Below, one piece after another: positions 36,016-47,684 of a DNA stretch of 64,000 nt; the stretch's first letter is position 1; every line of letters starts with the position of its first letter. The notes under the pieces were generated by a model. That model saw only the letters and a list, made by a program, of their open reading frames with translations, did no database searches and was not told the origin of the DNA. Source of the DNA: Wyeomyia smithii (taxonomy: Eukaryota > Arthropoda > Insecta > Diptera > Culicidae); the NCBI RefSeq assembly GCF_029784165.1, contig NC_073696.1, forward strand, positions 115,994,991-116,058,990. The letters run 5' to 3'. A program made the position numbers and the translations under genes.

Positions 36016-36521
36016 AAGAGTATTTGACCCAAAAAGTTGGCAAAAAGTCCGACATACAAAATACACGATTTCCATTATTTCTAATTGATTTCAATTAAAA
36101 CATACCCTCATGCTATCCCAGAACCCATTTGTGTCTTATCACATAAACCAAACTGTTATATTTCAAAGTTATTCCACAGTAAATTGGTCAGTTTAAAAAA
36201 TACGTGCTACTGCTCGGGTGGCGTAAAAAATTGAAAAATTTTGTCAAAAAGTTTTTTCCCTCACGGGACTAATCTAATAATCTAAGAGATAAGTAAAATG
36301 TTTAGCAATATTTAAAACGTTAAATGCATAAAATAATCATGGATTGCTTACGAAATAAGTGATTGTGAAAGTCAACCCCGAAAAATCCATAAAATTGTGA
36401 AATTAATTATATGATTTAGTAACCTTCCGCGCAAGTCCCGTCGATGCTTTATTCATTGACAGAAAGGTCAAAGCCTTCTGAAAATATACGAAAAGAAAAA
36501 TCTTCCTCCTGGTTCTTCTTT
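36016..36521. other. No gene recognised
   Basis: AT-rich gap between the LINE and family A copy 2; no ORF or repeat end was seen. Confidence 0.3.
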
Positions 36522-38896
36522 TTACCTTTCTCCTAGAAAGGTATAGCAATCACTTGCAAAACCGAAAGTATAAAAGTGCTCCAAAGGGCCAAATGGCATA
36601 TATCACTCGACTCAGCTCGACGAGCTGAGCATTTTCTGTATGTGTGTGTATGTGTATGTGTGTGTGTATGTGCAGATTTTTATTCTCACTCACTTTTCTC
36701 AGAGATGGCTGGACCGATTTTCATGAAATTAATTGCAAATGAAAGGTCTTGTTGTCCCATAACACTCTATTCAATTTCATTGTAATCGGATTTTTAGTTT
36801 CGAGGTTATGTATCAAATAGTAAAAATCATAAAACATCATTATCTTGAAAACTACACAACCGATTTGAACAAAATTGGTCTCAAAAGAACGGACTACCTG
36901 GAAAACCCTTATGTTTTGAATTTTATAAAGATTGAACATGTTGTTCAAAAGTTATGAAAAGAAGCGTGTTCTGAAGACTGTTTAATCTCACTCATGTTTC
37001 TCAGAGATGGCTCTACCGATTTTCATAAAATCAGTGTCAAATGGAAGGACTAGTTGCCCCATAAGACCCTATTGATTTGTTTTGCAATCGGACTATAAGT
37101 TTGCCTGTTATGTTTAAAAATGTGAAATCCAGCTATGCAAAGGAACATATTCCGATGACTACTTGGACTCACTCACTTTTCTCAGAGATGGCTAACCCGA
37201 TTTCCACAAAATTAGTGTCAAATGAATGGTCTAGCTACCTTAGAAGACCCTATTGAATTTTACTGTAATCGAACTGTAACTTCATCTGTAATGTACCGAC
37301 TTGTGAAAATCACGAAACTTCATTATCTCAGAAACTACACAACCGATTTGATCAATATTGATATCAGATGAGCGGGCTAGTTAAGGGTTAACTGATGAAT
37401 TATGATTGAACACGTGGTTTCAAAGTTTGACTGCCCTATACGTTCCCATTTCATTTGATTATAATCGAACTTAAGCAACTGTTATGTATTAAATTGTTAA
37501 CAATACAACGAAAGTCTATTATCTCAAAGAGTACAAGACTTATTTGAACATTACTAGTGTCATACGAACGAGTCATCTCTCAAACTCACAAACAACAAAC
37601 TTCATAACAATTTGATATGTGTCTCAAAAGTTATGGAAAGAAAAGAAATTCAAAGACTATTCAAAACTATACCTGCTTTGATCGATACATGTGGCCTTAA
37701 CATAATTTAAGTGTGGTATCGTACTATTTGAACGTTTCAAATTCATTGATTCCTTGCGATGTGTTTAAAGTCTGTAAATGCTTAACTAATCGGCCATAGG
37801 ATATGATCAAAGTCAAATAACAACTCGTTTGAAATGATTGGTTTTAATCGAAATGACTACATCCTCGACTGTTGGCTTGTGTACATCGCTTTAACTCTAA
37901 ATATATTTATATTGAGTGGTATTCGGTCATTTTCAGCAGATTTTCTGGCATCAATCTGACACCGGAAATACCCATATTGGGAGGTATTTAGTTATTTAGG
38001 CTGTTTTCCAAAAATTAAAGTTCAAAATGGTTCAAATGGTTATCAAATGGTAAATGGTTCAAATGGTTAATTCAAAACGGTGTCCAGGGTCAATGTTTGG
38101 TTTCTATGCATCATCACGTTTACGGAAATATCCATATTGAGTATTATTCGGTCATTTCTCACTGTTGCCTAGAAGTTGCCATTTAGCAATTCAAAATGGT
38201 ACCTGAGAACAATTGTTAACTCCTTGCATCATTCTGGTTCCAGAGATACTCATATTGGATAGTATTTTAGGCTGTTTTTCACAAACCGGTAGTCGCCATC
38301 TTGTATTTAAAAATGGTATTTAAGATACTGGTTAAAGAAAAACTCATATTGGGTGATATTTGGTTACTTTGGACTGTTATTCAGAAGCCGAAACCGAATC
38401 AATTTCTGTCATCTGGGCGTAATTCTGGTTCCGAAAACATTCATATTGAATGGTATTTGGTCATTCCCGGCTGTTTGCCAGACACCGGAAGTCACCATCT
38501 TGAAATTCAAGACTGTGTCTGTGATCAATGTTTAGCTTCTGTGCATCTTTCTGGTTCCAGAAATACTCATATTTAATGGGAATCGTCTATTTCAGGCTGT
38601 TTTTCAGAAACCGGAAGTTGCCATCTTACAATTCAAAATGTTGTCTGAAGTCGATTTGTGGCTCCAGTGCATCATTACGGTTCCGGAAATACCCATATTG
38701 GGTGGTATTTGGTCGTTTGCGCTGTTTTTCCGACACCGGAAGTCGCCATTTTGGATTTCATAATGGCATTTGGAGACAATTTCTGGATTTTGAACGGCAT
38801 ACTGGTTAAAGTAAAACTCATATTGGGTGGTATTTGGTCATTTTCAGCTGTTTTCAGAAACCGGAAGTCGCCATCTTAGAATTTAAAATACTATCT

Positions 38897-40854
38897 TTTT
38901 TTTTTTTTTAAGGGGGGATTTGTTAGTAGCTTAAGTATTTATGATAAATATTAGTAAATAATGAGTATGTGTGTCCAATCACAAATGGTGACTTCTCAAC
39001 ACTGTTAGAAATTTGAAATTTTAATTGTTAGGATTTGTTTGCTTTCGCAATTAGGACTTATCATTCGTAGGGATTTAAACCTACTTGTCAGAAAAGGGGA
39101 AGTAAACTTACAACTAACTTAATTGCTAACTTATTGGCTATAAAGAGAGCTTATCGTAGCAATTGAGGATTGCAACGATTTTTGTCGAAAATTGTTAATA
39201 ATTTTATTTGACATAGCTTCTAATGGTTCAACACCAGTAAGTCTATGTAATTCGAGTGTACCAAACCAAGGAGGACGCTTCAAAATCATTTTCAGAATTT
39301 TATTCTGAATCCTTTGGAGCGTTTTCTTCCTTGTTGAACAGCAACTTGACCAGATCGGTACAGCATAAAGCATTGCTGGTCTAAAAATTTGTTTGTAAAT
39401 CAAAAGTTTGTTCTTTAAACAAAGTTTAGAATTCCTGTTAATGAGAGGATATAAACATCTCGTATATTTGATGCACTTGGCTTGTATACTCTCAATGTGC
39501 TCTTTGAAAATAAGTTTTTTATCATAAATTAGTCCCAAGTACTTAACCTTGTCGGACCAACTTAAAATAACCCTATTCATCTTGACAACGTGATTATTGT
39601 TTGGCTTGAGGAAAGAAGCCCTAGGCTTATGCGGAAAAATTATCATTTGAGTTTTAGAAGCATTGGGAGAGATTTTCCACTTTTGCGAGTAGGAAGAAAA
39701 AATATCTAAACTTTTCTGCAATCGACTGCATATGACACGAAGACTTTTTCCTTTTACGGAAATGCTTGTGTCATCGCAGAACAATGACTTTGTGCATCCT
39801 GGAGGCAAATCAGGACGATCTGAGGTGAATATGTTGTACAGGACTGGACCCAAGACTGAACCTTGAGGCACACCTGCTCTGACAGGAAATCTATCAGATT
39901 TTGAATTCTGATAGACAACCTGCAGAGTTCGATCAGTAAGATAATTTTTTAAAATTTTGATTAGGAAAATTGGAAAATTAAAAGTTTGCAATTTCGCAAT
40001 CAAACCTTTATGCCAAACACTGTCGAATGCTTTTTCTATGTCTAAAAGAGCAGCTCCAGTGGAATAACTTTCAGATTTGTTAGCTCGTATCATATTAGTA
40101 ACTCTGAGCAATTGATGAGTTGTGGAATGCCCATGGCGAAATCCAAACTGTTCATTTGCAAAAATTGAATTTTCGTTGATGTGTGACATCATTCTGTTAA
40201 GAATAACTCTCTCAAACAGTTTACTTATTGAAGAAAGCAAACCGATTGGTCGATAACTTGAAACTTCAGCTGGGTTCTTATCCGGTTTTAAAATGGGAGT
40301 AATTTTTGCATTTTTCCATAATTTGGGAAAATATGCAATTTTGAAGCAGCAATTGAAAATTTTCACTAAAAATTCCATTGTGCTCTCAGGGAGATGTTTG
40401 ATTAGTATATTAAAGATTCCATCGTCACCAGGTGCTTTCATATTTTTGAAATTTTTAATAATTGATTTAATCTCATTCAAGTTAGTTTCAATTATTTCTG
40501 CAGGTAAAAAATTCTGGGAAGAAATTAAATCAAATTGACGTGTGACTTCATTTTCAATTGGACTCACAAAATTCAAATTTGAGTTATGAACACTCTCAAA
40601 CTGCTGAGCAAGTCTTTGAGCCTTTTGTTCATTGGATACAAGAAAACGTTCACCATCTTTTAAAACTGGAATAGGCTTTGAAGGTTTCTTAAGAATCTTC
40701 GACAGCTTCCAAAATGGTTTTGAATATGGTTTCAATTTTTCAACTTTAGTCTCAAAATTTTGATTTCTCAGAAGAGTAAATCTATGTTTAATCTCTTTCT
40801 GTAAATCTTTATAAATAGTTTTAAAAACAGGGTCACGAGTACGTTGATATTGTA
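38897..40854 (-). mobile_element. Juan-type Jockey LINE, 5'-truncated, young
   Basis: The insert has a T-run at its left edge (a poly(A) tail on the minus strand, 38897-38909). It is flanked by AAAATACTATCT (38885-38896) and AAAATGCTATCT (40855-40866), a 12-bp duplication with one mismatch. The reading frame is open from the right edge to the stop at 39131. The 3' UTR ends in a sequence that reappears alone at 60546-60615. Confidence 0.85.
39131..40850 (-). CDS. Juan-like LINE ORF2, reverse transcriptase (N-terminally truncated)
   Basis: The reverse transcriptase copies the element RNA into the target site by target-primed synthesis. The frame has no stop from the truncation point to TAA at 39131-39133, about 573 codons; the first Met is at 40735. 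Motifs in order are KAPGDDGIFNILIK, SSYRPIGLLSSISKLFERVI, NEQFGFRHGHSTTHQLLR, ALLDIEKAFDSVWHKGL, RAGVPQGSVLGPVLYN and the catalytic SLFCDDTSISV, then WKISPNASKTQMIIFPHKP and a C-terminal domain (IQNKILKMILKRPPWFGT). The Jockey-clade order and these words point to Juan from memory. The endonuclease and ORF1 are lost, so it cannot move on its own. The lack of stops implies a recent insertion. Confidence 0.85.
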
Positions 40855-41783
40855 AAATGCTATCTGTGGTCGATTTTAGCTCCTGTGTATTATTCTAGAT
40901 CCGGATATTATTATATTGGGTGGAAATCGGCCATTTTTGGCTGTTTTACAGAAACCGGAAGTTGCCATCTTACAATCCAAAATGTTGTCTGAGGTCGATT
41001 ATGGAACATATTTGTTACCACTAAAAACATTCACCTGCCAATATGGTTCCATTTAGCTGATTAGTTCGCGAGTTGAGCAGAAATTTGTGAAGAAACATGT
41101 ACTTCCAGAAGAGGGAGGGGCGTCGAACCATTATGGCAAATTTGTTACCTCTAAAAACATTCACATACCGAATTTGGTTGTATTTTCTTGATTGGTTCTT
41201 GATCTGTGCGAAATTTATGTTTCATTTTTCTGGGACCCCTCCCTCATAGAAGAGGGATTCGGGTGTCAAACCATTATGTACATGTTTGTTACCACTAAAA
41301 ACATTTACCTGCCAAATTTTGTTCCATTTGATTGATTAGTTCTCGAGATGTGCACAAATTTGTGTTTCATCTAACTATTATGGACATATTGGTTACCCCT
41401 TAAAACATCCACATGCCAAATTCAGTTTCATTTGCTTGGTTTGTTCTTGAGTTGTGCAGAAATTTATGTTTCATTTGTATGGGACCCCCCCTCCAGAAGA
41501 GGGAGGGGTCTCAAACTATCATAGGAACCTTTATCGGCACCAAAAACCCCTACATACAAATTTTCACGTCGATCGGTTCGGTAGTTTTCGGGCCTATATG
41601 GATCAGACAGACAGACAGACCGGACTGTATTTTTATATGTATAGATTACAACATCAATATTTTAGAACCTAAAAAGTGAATACACACTTATTGGATTGAA
41701 GCGTTCATGTAAATCTGTTTTTACAAATAAAAAATTGAATGAGAAAGGCTGGGTCTGACCGCTAGGTGGATTAATTTTGGTTT

Positions 41784-42035
41784 TTATTTTATTGCCATTT
41801 TATTAAATGAAGATTTATATGGAAATTTCTAAATCTTTGTTTTATATCATGTGTGAAAAGACACTACAAAAATGGAGTAAGCGAATTTAAAGTAATATTT
41901 TATATATTGGATGACGTTTTAAATGTATGTCACCTTTTTTGTGTTGATTATACGAAAATAACACGTTTTTGATACAAATCTATCCAACTACTACCAAAAA
42001 AGAGCGACTTGGAGCTTTTTAGCTCAAATACTCCT
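41784..42035. other. No gene recognised
   Basis: AT-rich spacer between family A copy 2 and the next LINE. Confidence 0.3.
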
Positions 42036-43880
42036 ATGTGCGGCGCTTCAGCTCACGGAAATGTCGATTAGCCCAAGCAGGTTTCATCGGCGGTCGTTGC
42101 AGTGGAACATGAGCTTCAATTACTGTTCGAATCGTTGCGGTAAACATGTCGACAATGTCTGTCAGATCCTCTTGCGAATCGATGAACTGCCAGTCAATTG
42201 CTGACAACGCTTCATTCAACACATCGTAATCAACATGCTTAAAATTGAATCCCCGATGTTGTGTAGCTAATTCAAGTGCAATAGGCACTACCCAAGCAGC
42301 AAAATTTGTTTCGATTATGAACTTTGTGCATCACAGCAACAAATTCTTATGTGAAATTAAGTTGCAGTTAAATCTCAGTTTCTTATACAATGACAAAAAA
42401 GCGCAGGAGCTTGGAATTTAATAACAACATGGTAAATGCTGCATGGTAAAATTTCAGCTACGAAGATGCATCGTAACAGCACCTAGGGCGCAATAGAAAC
42501 TTCGTAGCGTTGTGGTAAGATTGTAAAACGGCAAATGGTCAGAATGGAAAGAGATCGTCTGTATAGAGATTTATCTTTGATTATTTCCAGAAATTTGAGG
42601 ATTCAACTCCAGTTATCACTTTCTATTCACTTTTCTCGTTTGTACTATTTGCTGTAGAAACACTTGCAAGTTCATGGCTCAGTTTTAAATATTGCTTCCC
42701 TTATCATGCTAATGGTCATTACCAGTTTTAATTTTGCTTCTTCAATTCGTCGGTACCTCAGCGTGATAATGAAATTCAAAACAATTTATCACATTTCGTT
42801 GTAGAGACCCACACTTTATGGACGACTTCTAGTCCAAGTACCCAAAAGTTACAACGCAATAAATAACCTCATCTCAAAAACAAATATAAGGCGAACGATC
42901 GAGCAGAAGTTGCTGTTACATGGCTTCAGAACATGACATCAACTTTTAGAAGTATTTTTGTGTGTTTGTTTTTCGTATCTCGCAAGCATCACGTTGGCAA
43001 CCTATATGCTCCACCCACTAGATCTATTCAGTGAAGGTTAGGTTTTCAAATGCCGTTTACACGTTTCAACAACAAATCCATCCTCGCGAATTACGTTGTT
43101 GTTGTGAAGATTTTTGAAGCAGCGATGCAACTTTAGTAGTTGCTTGTTTCTTTACAATTTCATCATAGTAACAAAAAATGTTTCTTAAAACCCGGAATTT
43201 CATTAGTGCAACAAATGATCATAATTTATTTTTTTTATTATGTTTCAACTGTTGCTTGGGTACTTCCGTCACGGTCACATCCAGAGCGGGATGATCCGGG
43301 TCAATTCTCACCATAGGATCGTCGGCCTCCATCACAGAAAGATTCTGAAGCGCTGGCTCGTTCACCAGCACTTGGTCGAGAGTTCTAGCACGAGCGTTTT
43401 TGACTGGATTTGTTTGCGTCAAACCGTTAAAACAGAATGCGTCGTACAGAGCAATTCCAGCTGCGGTTAAACGTGATCTACTTGTATCAACAACAAGGCT
43501 ACTGCTTTCCGAAGGTACCCAATGTAGCTCTCGGTGGTTATAATCCCCAAATAGAACAGCAATGTCGTGGGGATTCAGACGGGATAGAACGGATCCAATT
43601 GAGTCAGCATGTTCCTGAATAACATCAAGATCATTTCGACGATCAGGGGGCAGATACAACACTCCAATGCTTACGGATGACCTATCCAGTTGGATTTTTA
43701 CCCAGTTGCTCAAGCGTGTTACTAATCGGTGCTGGGTCTAAGCAACAGCAGTGCCTGGAGGAAACGGCAATCAAGACTACACCACCACGCGATTTTCGAC
43801 TATTACCCTACAGCGATCGTCTTGATGGGAAGACTCGGGATTCCATCCATCCCGGTGCCTCACTCACCTTCAAGGAGTTT
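42036..43880 (-). mobile_element. LINE endonuclease fragment, split by a 972-bp insert
   Basis: The minus strand reads RGGVVLIAVSS (about 43790), then LGVLYLPPDRR-like sequence (IGVLYLPPDRRND), DIAVLFGDYNHRELHW, RARTLDQVLVNEPAL and DPDHPALDVTVTEV to about 43265. After the insert come PIALELATQHRGFNF and HVPLQRPPMKPAWANRHF to 42036. These are exonuclease-endonuclease-phosphatase motifs (GDYN, DHPAL) of an I/Jockey-lineage LINE. The RT is absent, so the copy is 3'-truncated or rearranged. Apart from the insert the 43713-42036 frame is open. Confidence 0.65.
42290..43261. mobile_element. Non-autonomous element, imperfect TIRs, ACT duplication
   Basis: The ends are ACCCAAGCAGCAAAATTTG and, inverted, ACCCAAGCAACAGTTGAAAC. 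Flanks are ACT at 42287-42289 and 43262-43264. Removing the insert and one ACT restores the endonuclease frame of the host LINE (VTEV then PIALELA). A 3-bp duplication would suit PIF/Harbinger- or CACTA-like elements, but the family is undetermined. No coding capacity. Confidence 0.65.
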
Positions 43881-44198
43881 TTTTTTGTTCACACAACATT
43901 TATTTGACACGGCCCAATACAAATTAATGTTTTACGGAGCCAACTAGGTATATCTAATGCCTTATGGACTAAAATATCTTATAAACTTAGGGCAAATTTT
44001 CTATCCTCACTGCCGACTACAAGCTGAAACTATATCTAATACTAAAACTAACATGGTTTGTTTTTATCCGAGATTCGTTTCGCTGTTAAATGGGCACCTT
44101 GATGCTCTTCAAATAGCTATAAACATGTAGCATGTATGGCAAGTTTTGCTGGGCGAGGATATCACGAACTGGCACATAGGGCTGTATTCCTCGTACCA

Positions 44199-44272
44199 TG
44201 AGCTTGCGGTCTTCGAGCGGAAGGTGTTGCGTACCATCTTCGGTGGACTGCAGATGAAGAACGGAGTGTCTT
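44199..44272 (+). mobile_element. Short fragment of the endonuclease/RT LINE
   Basis: The plus strand encodes ELAVFERKVLRTIFGGLQMKNG, almost identical to the C-terminal domain of the copy at 47717-50781 (ALAVFERKVLRTIFGGLQMENG). Flanking bases 44140-44198 may be more diverged parts of it. Confidence 0.65.
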
Positions 44273-44517
44273 GTACAATCATTGTATTTCCCGATTCGCA
44301 CAAATTTTGCACTAAAATCGCACAATAATAGTGTGAAAAGGATAACGCAACAGTTGTACTGCGAATACATTGACACAGATTGAATTCAGAATATGTATCA
44401 TATATAGACACTTTATTTCTCATATCGAGTGTTTTAGTGATTGCTCATGGAGCAGTGCAAGCAGTGAATAACAAAAAGTACCATTGAATGATTTGCAAAA
44501 AAAACGAAACAAAATTA

Positions 44518-44748
44518 GGGTAATCGCTCCTATATTCATCTCAGTACCTATATTCATCTCATCACGCCTTTTTGATCAATTTATCGTCAAATTTCACCAT
44601 ATTTTCAACTTAAAACTTTCAACCACTTGACTATAATAGATTTGCTTTCAAAAATTTGAAGTAATTTGACAGCAAATTGGACAAATGGGAGAAATAAGAC
44701 GAATATAGGTGCACCTAGCTGTTGAGATGAATAATGGAGCGATTACCC
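44518..44748. mobile_element. 231-bp MITE with TA duplication
   Basis: The ends are inverted repeats of about 26 bp starting GGGTAATCGCTCC and containing ATTCATCTCA, with TA on both sides (44516-44517 and 44749-44750). This is the pattern of a Tc1/mariner-derived MITE. No ORF. Confidence 0.75.
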
Positions 44749-45412
44749 TATGTTAACAACATTTTGCAATCAACGCTAGCTTTACCGAAAACCCCCCATT
44801 CCACAAAGCCACAAAAGCGTAGCTGATTGTTTTATGGCAACACTCGTAAATTGTGAATAATTATTATTTGTCATTCTGTGCACGGGCTTTTTTCTCAAGT
44901 GACAAGAGAAATTTCTCTCTCGCTCGTGGAATTTCCATGTACGTGCGACAAGACTAGACACATACAATTTGCAGGTTGCTTTTTCGCTTCTCTTTCGGTT
45001 CGGATTGCGACGCGCAAGACGATGTCTCGTTGCTTCACGAAATGAGCGAGACACTCGTGCTGTACATACTTGATACCAGTGTTGTTAGTCTCACTCATAC
45101 TGTCGGTGCGTGCTTGCGTGTATCTCGTGAGCGTGTGTGCAAAAGAATTGAAAATCGTAGCATATGTCTCGTCCTCAAGCAGAAAGGAGGTGGAAGGTTT
45201 TGCTTCTCGCTCGCTTTGCAATGATGCTTGATACCAGTTGAAACTGTTTAGGTGTAGTAGTTTGGAGCTGCATTGGAGAAACGCTAGAGCATTAATTGCG
45301 TTATGCCCAACACGCAATCATTGTACTGGTTCCAAATTACATCAAAAATTGCGCTAAAAAAGCACAATTTTGTACTGGTTTCGCACCATCCAACTTTTGC
45401 GTGTACTTACAC

Positions 45413-45520
45413 TGCAGAGCTGGCGAACTGCAGCCATGGACCGAGTAGAATGGAGACGACTCTTACGTACAGCAAAGGCCACACCACGGCTTGGGACTGT
45501 TTGGTAAGTTAAGGTAAGTA
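45413..45520 (+). mobile_element. 3' terminal fragment of the endonuclease/RT LINE
   Basis: It matches the C-terminal end of the LINE at 47717-50781 (SWRTAAMDRVEWRRLLRTAKATP) and continues into the same 3' end, GGACTGTTTGGTAAG, then a TAAG-rich tail. It is a heavily 5'-truncated copy on the plus strand. Confidence 0.75.
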
Positions 45521-45957
45521 AGTGCTCTATAATACAGAGATAGATCATAATTTACTTTGGATGTTCAATTTATTTGTAAGTCAGATGATAAGCAGGGTTT
45601 TCAATTAGAGGTCATAAAAAGTTTCAAAAATATCAATATGGCACGGGTTGTAATTAGTTGGTATTAATCATAGCCGCAATGAGTCTAAATTATTTTCAAC
45701 CGAAACAGGACAAAACTGGCGATAAAATCCTAAACAAAAAACTACCGAACAATACAATACTGAGTTTGCCGTGTTGCTTCATCAGGTTTTTGAAGTCCTT
45801 CGTCATCAATCTTTACAAATGCGCTGCAATTACGAAGACTGCGACAAAATTCCGCATCATACTCAGGGATATATTAAGGCTTGTGTGGGCCCGGGGACAG
45901 GTAACATCTGGGGGGCCCTCTTCAGTTGTCAAAGCTTCAATAAAGGAACATGTCATA

Positions 45958-47404
45958 CAAAAACCTAAATTAATCCACCTAGCGGTCAAACTCAGCCTTT
46001 CTCATTCAAACTTATTATTTGTAAAATCAGATTTATATGAACGCTTCAATCCAATAAGTGTGTATTCACTTTTTGGGTTCTAAAATAATGATGTTGTCTA
46101 TTAGTATAAAATATGAAATTTGACGTAATGTAAATGCTCAAGAAATAGCGAAATAAAAGAAATGACTTAATTTCGAACAATTCAATCACGAGCGATACCG
46201 GAAACATTCAAATGGTACGATACCACATTTAAATTATATTGTGGCCACATATATTGATCAAAGCAGGTATAGTTTTAAATAGCCTATGAATTTCTTTTTT
46301 TTCCATAACTTTTGAACCACATATCAAATTGTTATGAAGTTTGTTATTTGTAAGTTTGAGAGATGACTCGTTCGTATGACACTAGTTATGTTCAAATAAG
46401 TCGTGTAATCTTTGAGATAATAGAATTTCGTTGTTTTATTAACAATTTAATACATAACGGTTGCTTAGTTCGATTATAATCAAATGAAATGGGAACGTAT
46501 AGGGCAGCCAAACTTTGAAACCACGTGTTCAATCATAATTCATCAGTTAACCTTTAACTAGCCCGTTCATCTGATAATACTATTGATCAAATCAGTTGTG
46601 TACTTTCTGAGATAATGAAGTTTCGTGGTTTTCACAATTCGGTACATCACAGACGAAGTTACAGTTCGATTACAGTAAAATTCAATAGGGTCTTCTAAGG
46701 CATTCTTTCATTTGACACTAATTTCGTGAAAATCGGTTCAGCCATCTTTGAGAAAAGTGAGTTAGTTTATGTATTCTTCGGAATATGTTTCTTTTAAAAG
46801 CTAGATTTCACATTTTTAAACATAACAGGCAAAGTAATAGTCCGATTGCAAAAAATCAATAGGGTCTTATGGGTAACTAGACCTTTCATATGACACTGAT
46901 TTTGTGGAAATCGGTCCAGCCATCTCTGATAAACATGAGTGAAATTAAACAGTCTTCAGAAGACGTTTCTTTTCATAACTTTTGAACCACATGTTCAATC
47001 TTTATAAAATTCAAAAGTTGAGGGGTTTTTAAGATAGCCCGTTCATTTGATACCAATTTTATTGTAATCGGTTGTGTGGTTTCTGAGATATTGATGTTTC
47101 GTGATTTTTACATTTTTAAACATAACCTCTTAAATAAAAATCCAATTACAATGAAATTTAATAGGGTCGTTTGGGGCAACTAGAACTTTCATTTGCATAT
47201 AATTTCATGAAAACCGGTCCAGCCATCTCTGAGAAAAGTGAGTGAAAATAGAAATCTGCATATACACACACACATATATACATACAGAAAATGCTCAGCT
47301 CGTCGAACTGAGTCGAGTGATATATGCCATTCGGCCCTTTGGAGCACTTTCATTTCTTCGGTTTTGCAAGTGATTGCTATACCTTTCTAGGAGAAAGGCA
47401 AAAA
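45958..47404 (-). mobile_element. Repeat family A, copy 4, lacking beta and gamma blocks
   Basis: The right terminus (inverted, 45958-46085) runs directly into sequence that in copy 1 precedes the alpha/beta junction. The alpha units then follow in reverse. The CA tract and the hairpin end are at 47265-47404 (CCTTTCTAGGAGAAAGG). The beta and gamma arrays are deleted. Confidence 0.7.
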
Positions 47405-47684
47405 GTTAAAAAAATTATTAATTAGGAGTAAAATATTCGTGCTGAAGAAATAGCGAAATAAAAGAAATGACTTTGAATTTCGTACACTTCAATCACGAGC
47501 AATACCGGGAACGTACGAATAGCACAATACCAAATTTAAATTTTGTTGAGGCCATATGTTTTGATCAAAGCAATTACAGTTTTAAATAGTCTTTGAATTT
47601 CGTTTCTTTTCATAACTTTTGAACCACATATCAAATTGCTATGAAATTTTTTGCTTGTGAGTTTGAGAGACAACCCGGGGGAAC

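Larger units (their letters stand above)
36522..41783 (+). mobile_element. Repeat family A, copy 2 (split by Juan)
   Basis: It has the same modules and order as copy 1: end hairpin (36525-36541), TG tract, alpha units (near 36685, 36986, 37166), beta units (37900-38890, continuing 40860-40990), gamma units (near 41007, 41140, 41277, 41385) and the terminal segment. The right terminal segment holds a GACAGACAGACAGACC tract and ends ATTAATTTTGGTTTTT at 41783. It is split at 38897-40854 by a Juan-type LINE. Without the insert it is about 3.3 kb and carries more gamma units than copy 1. Confidence 0.75.
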
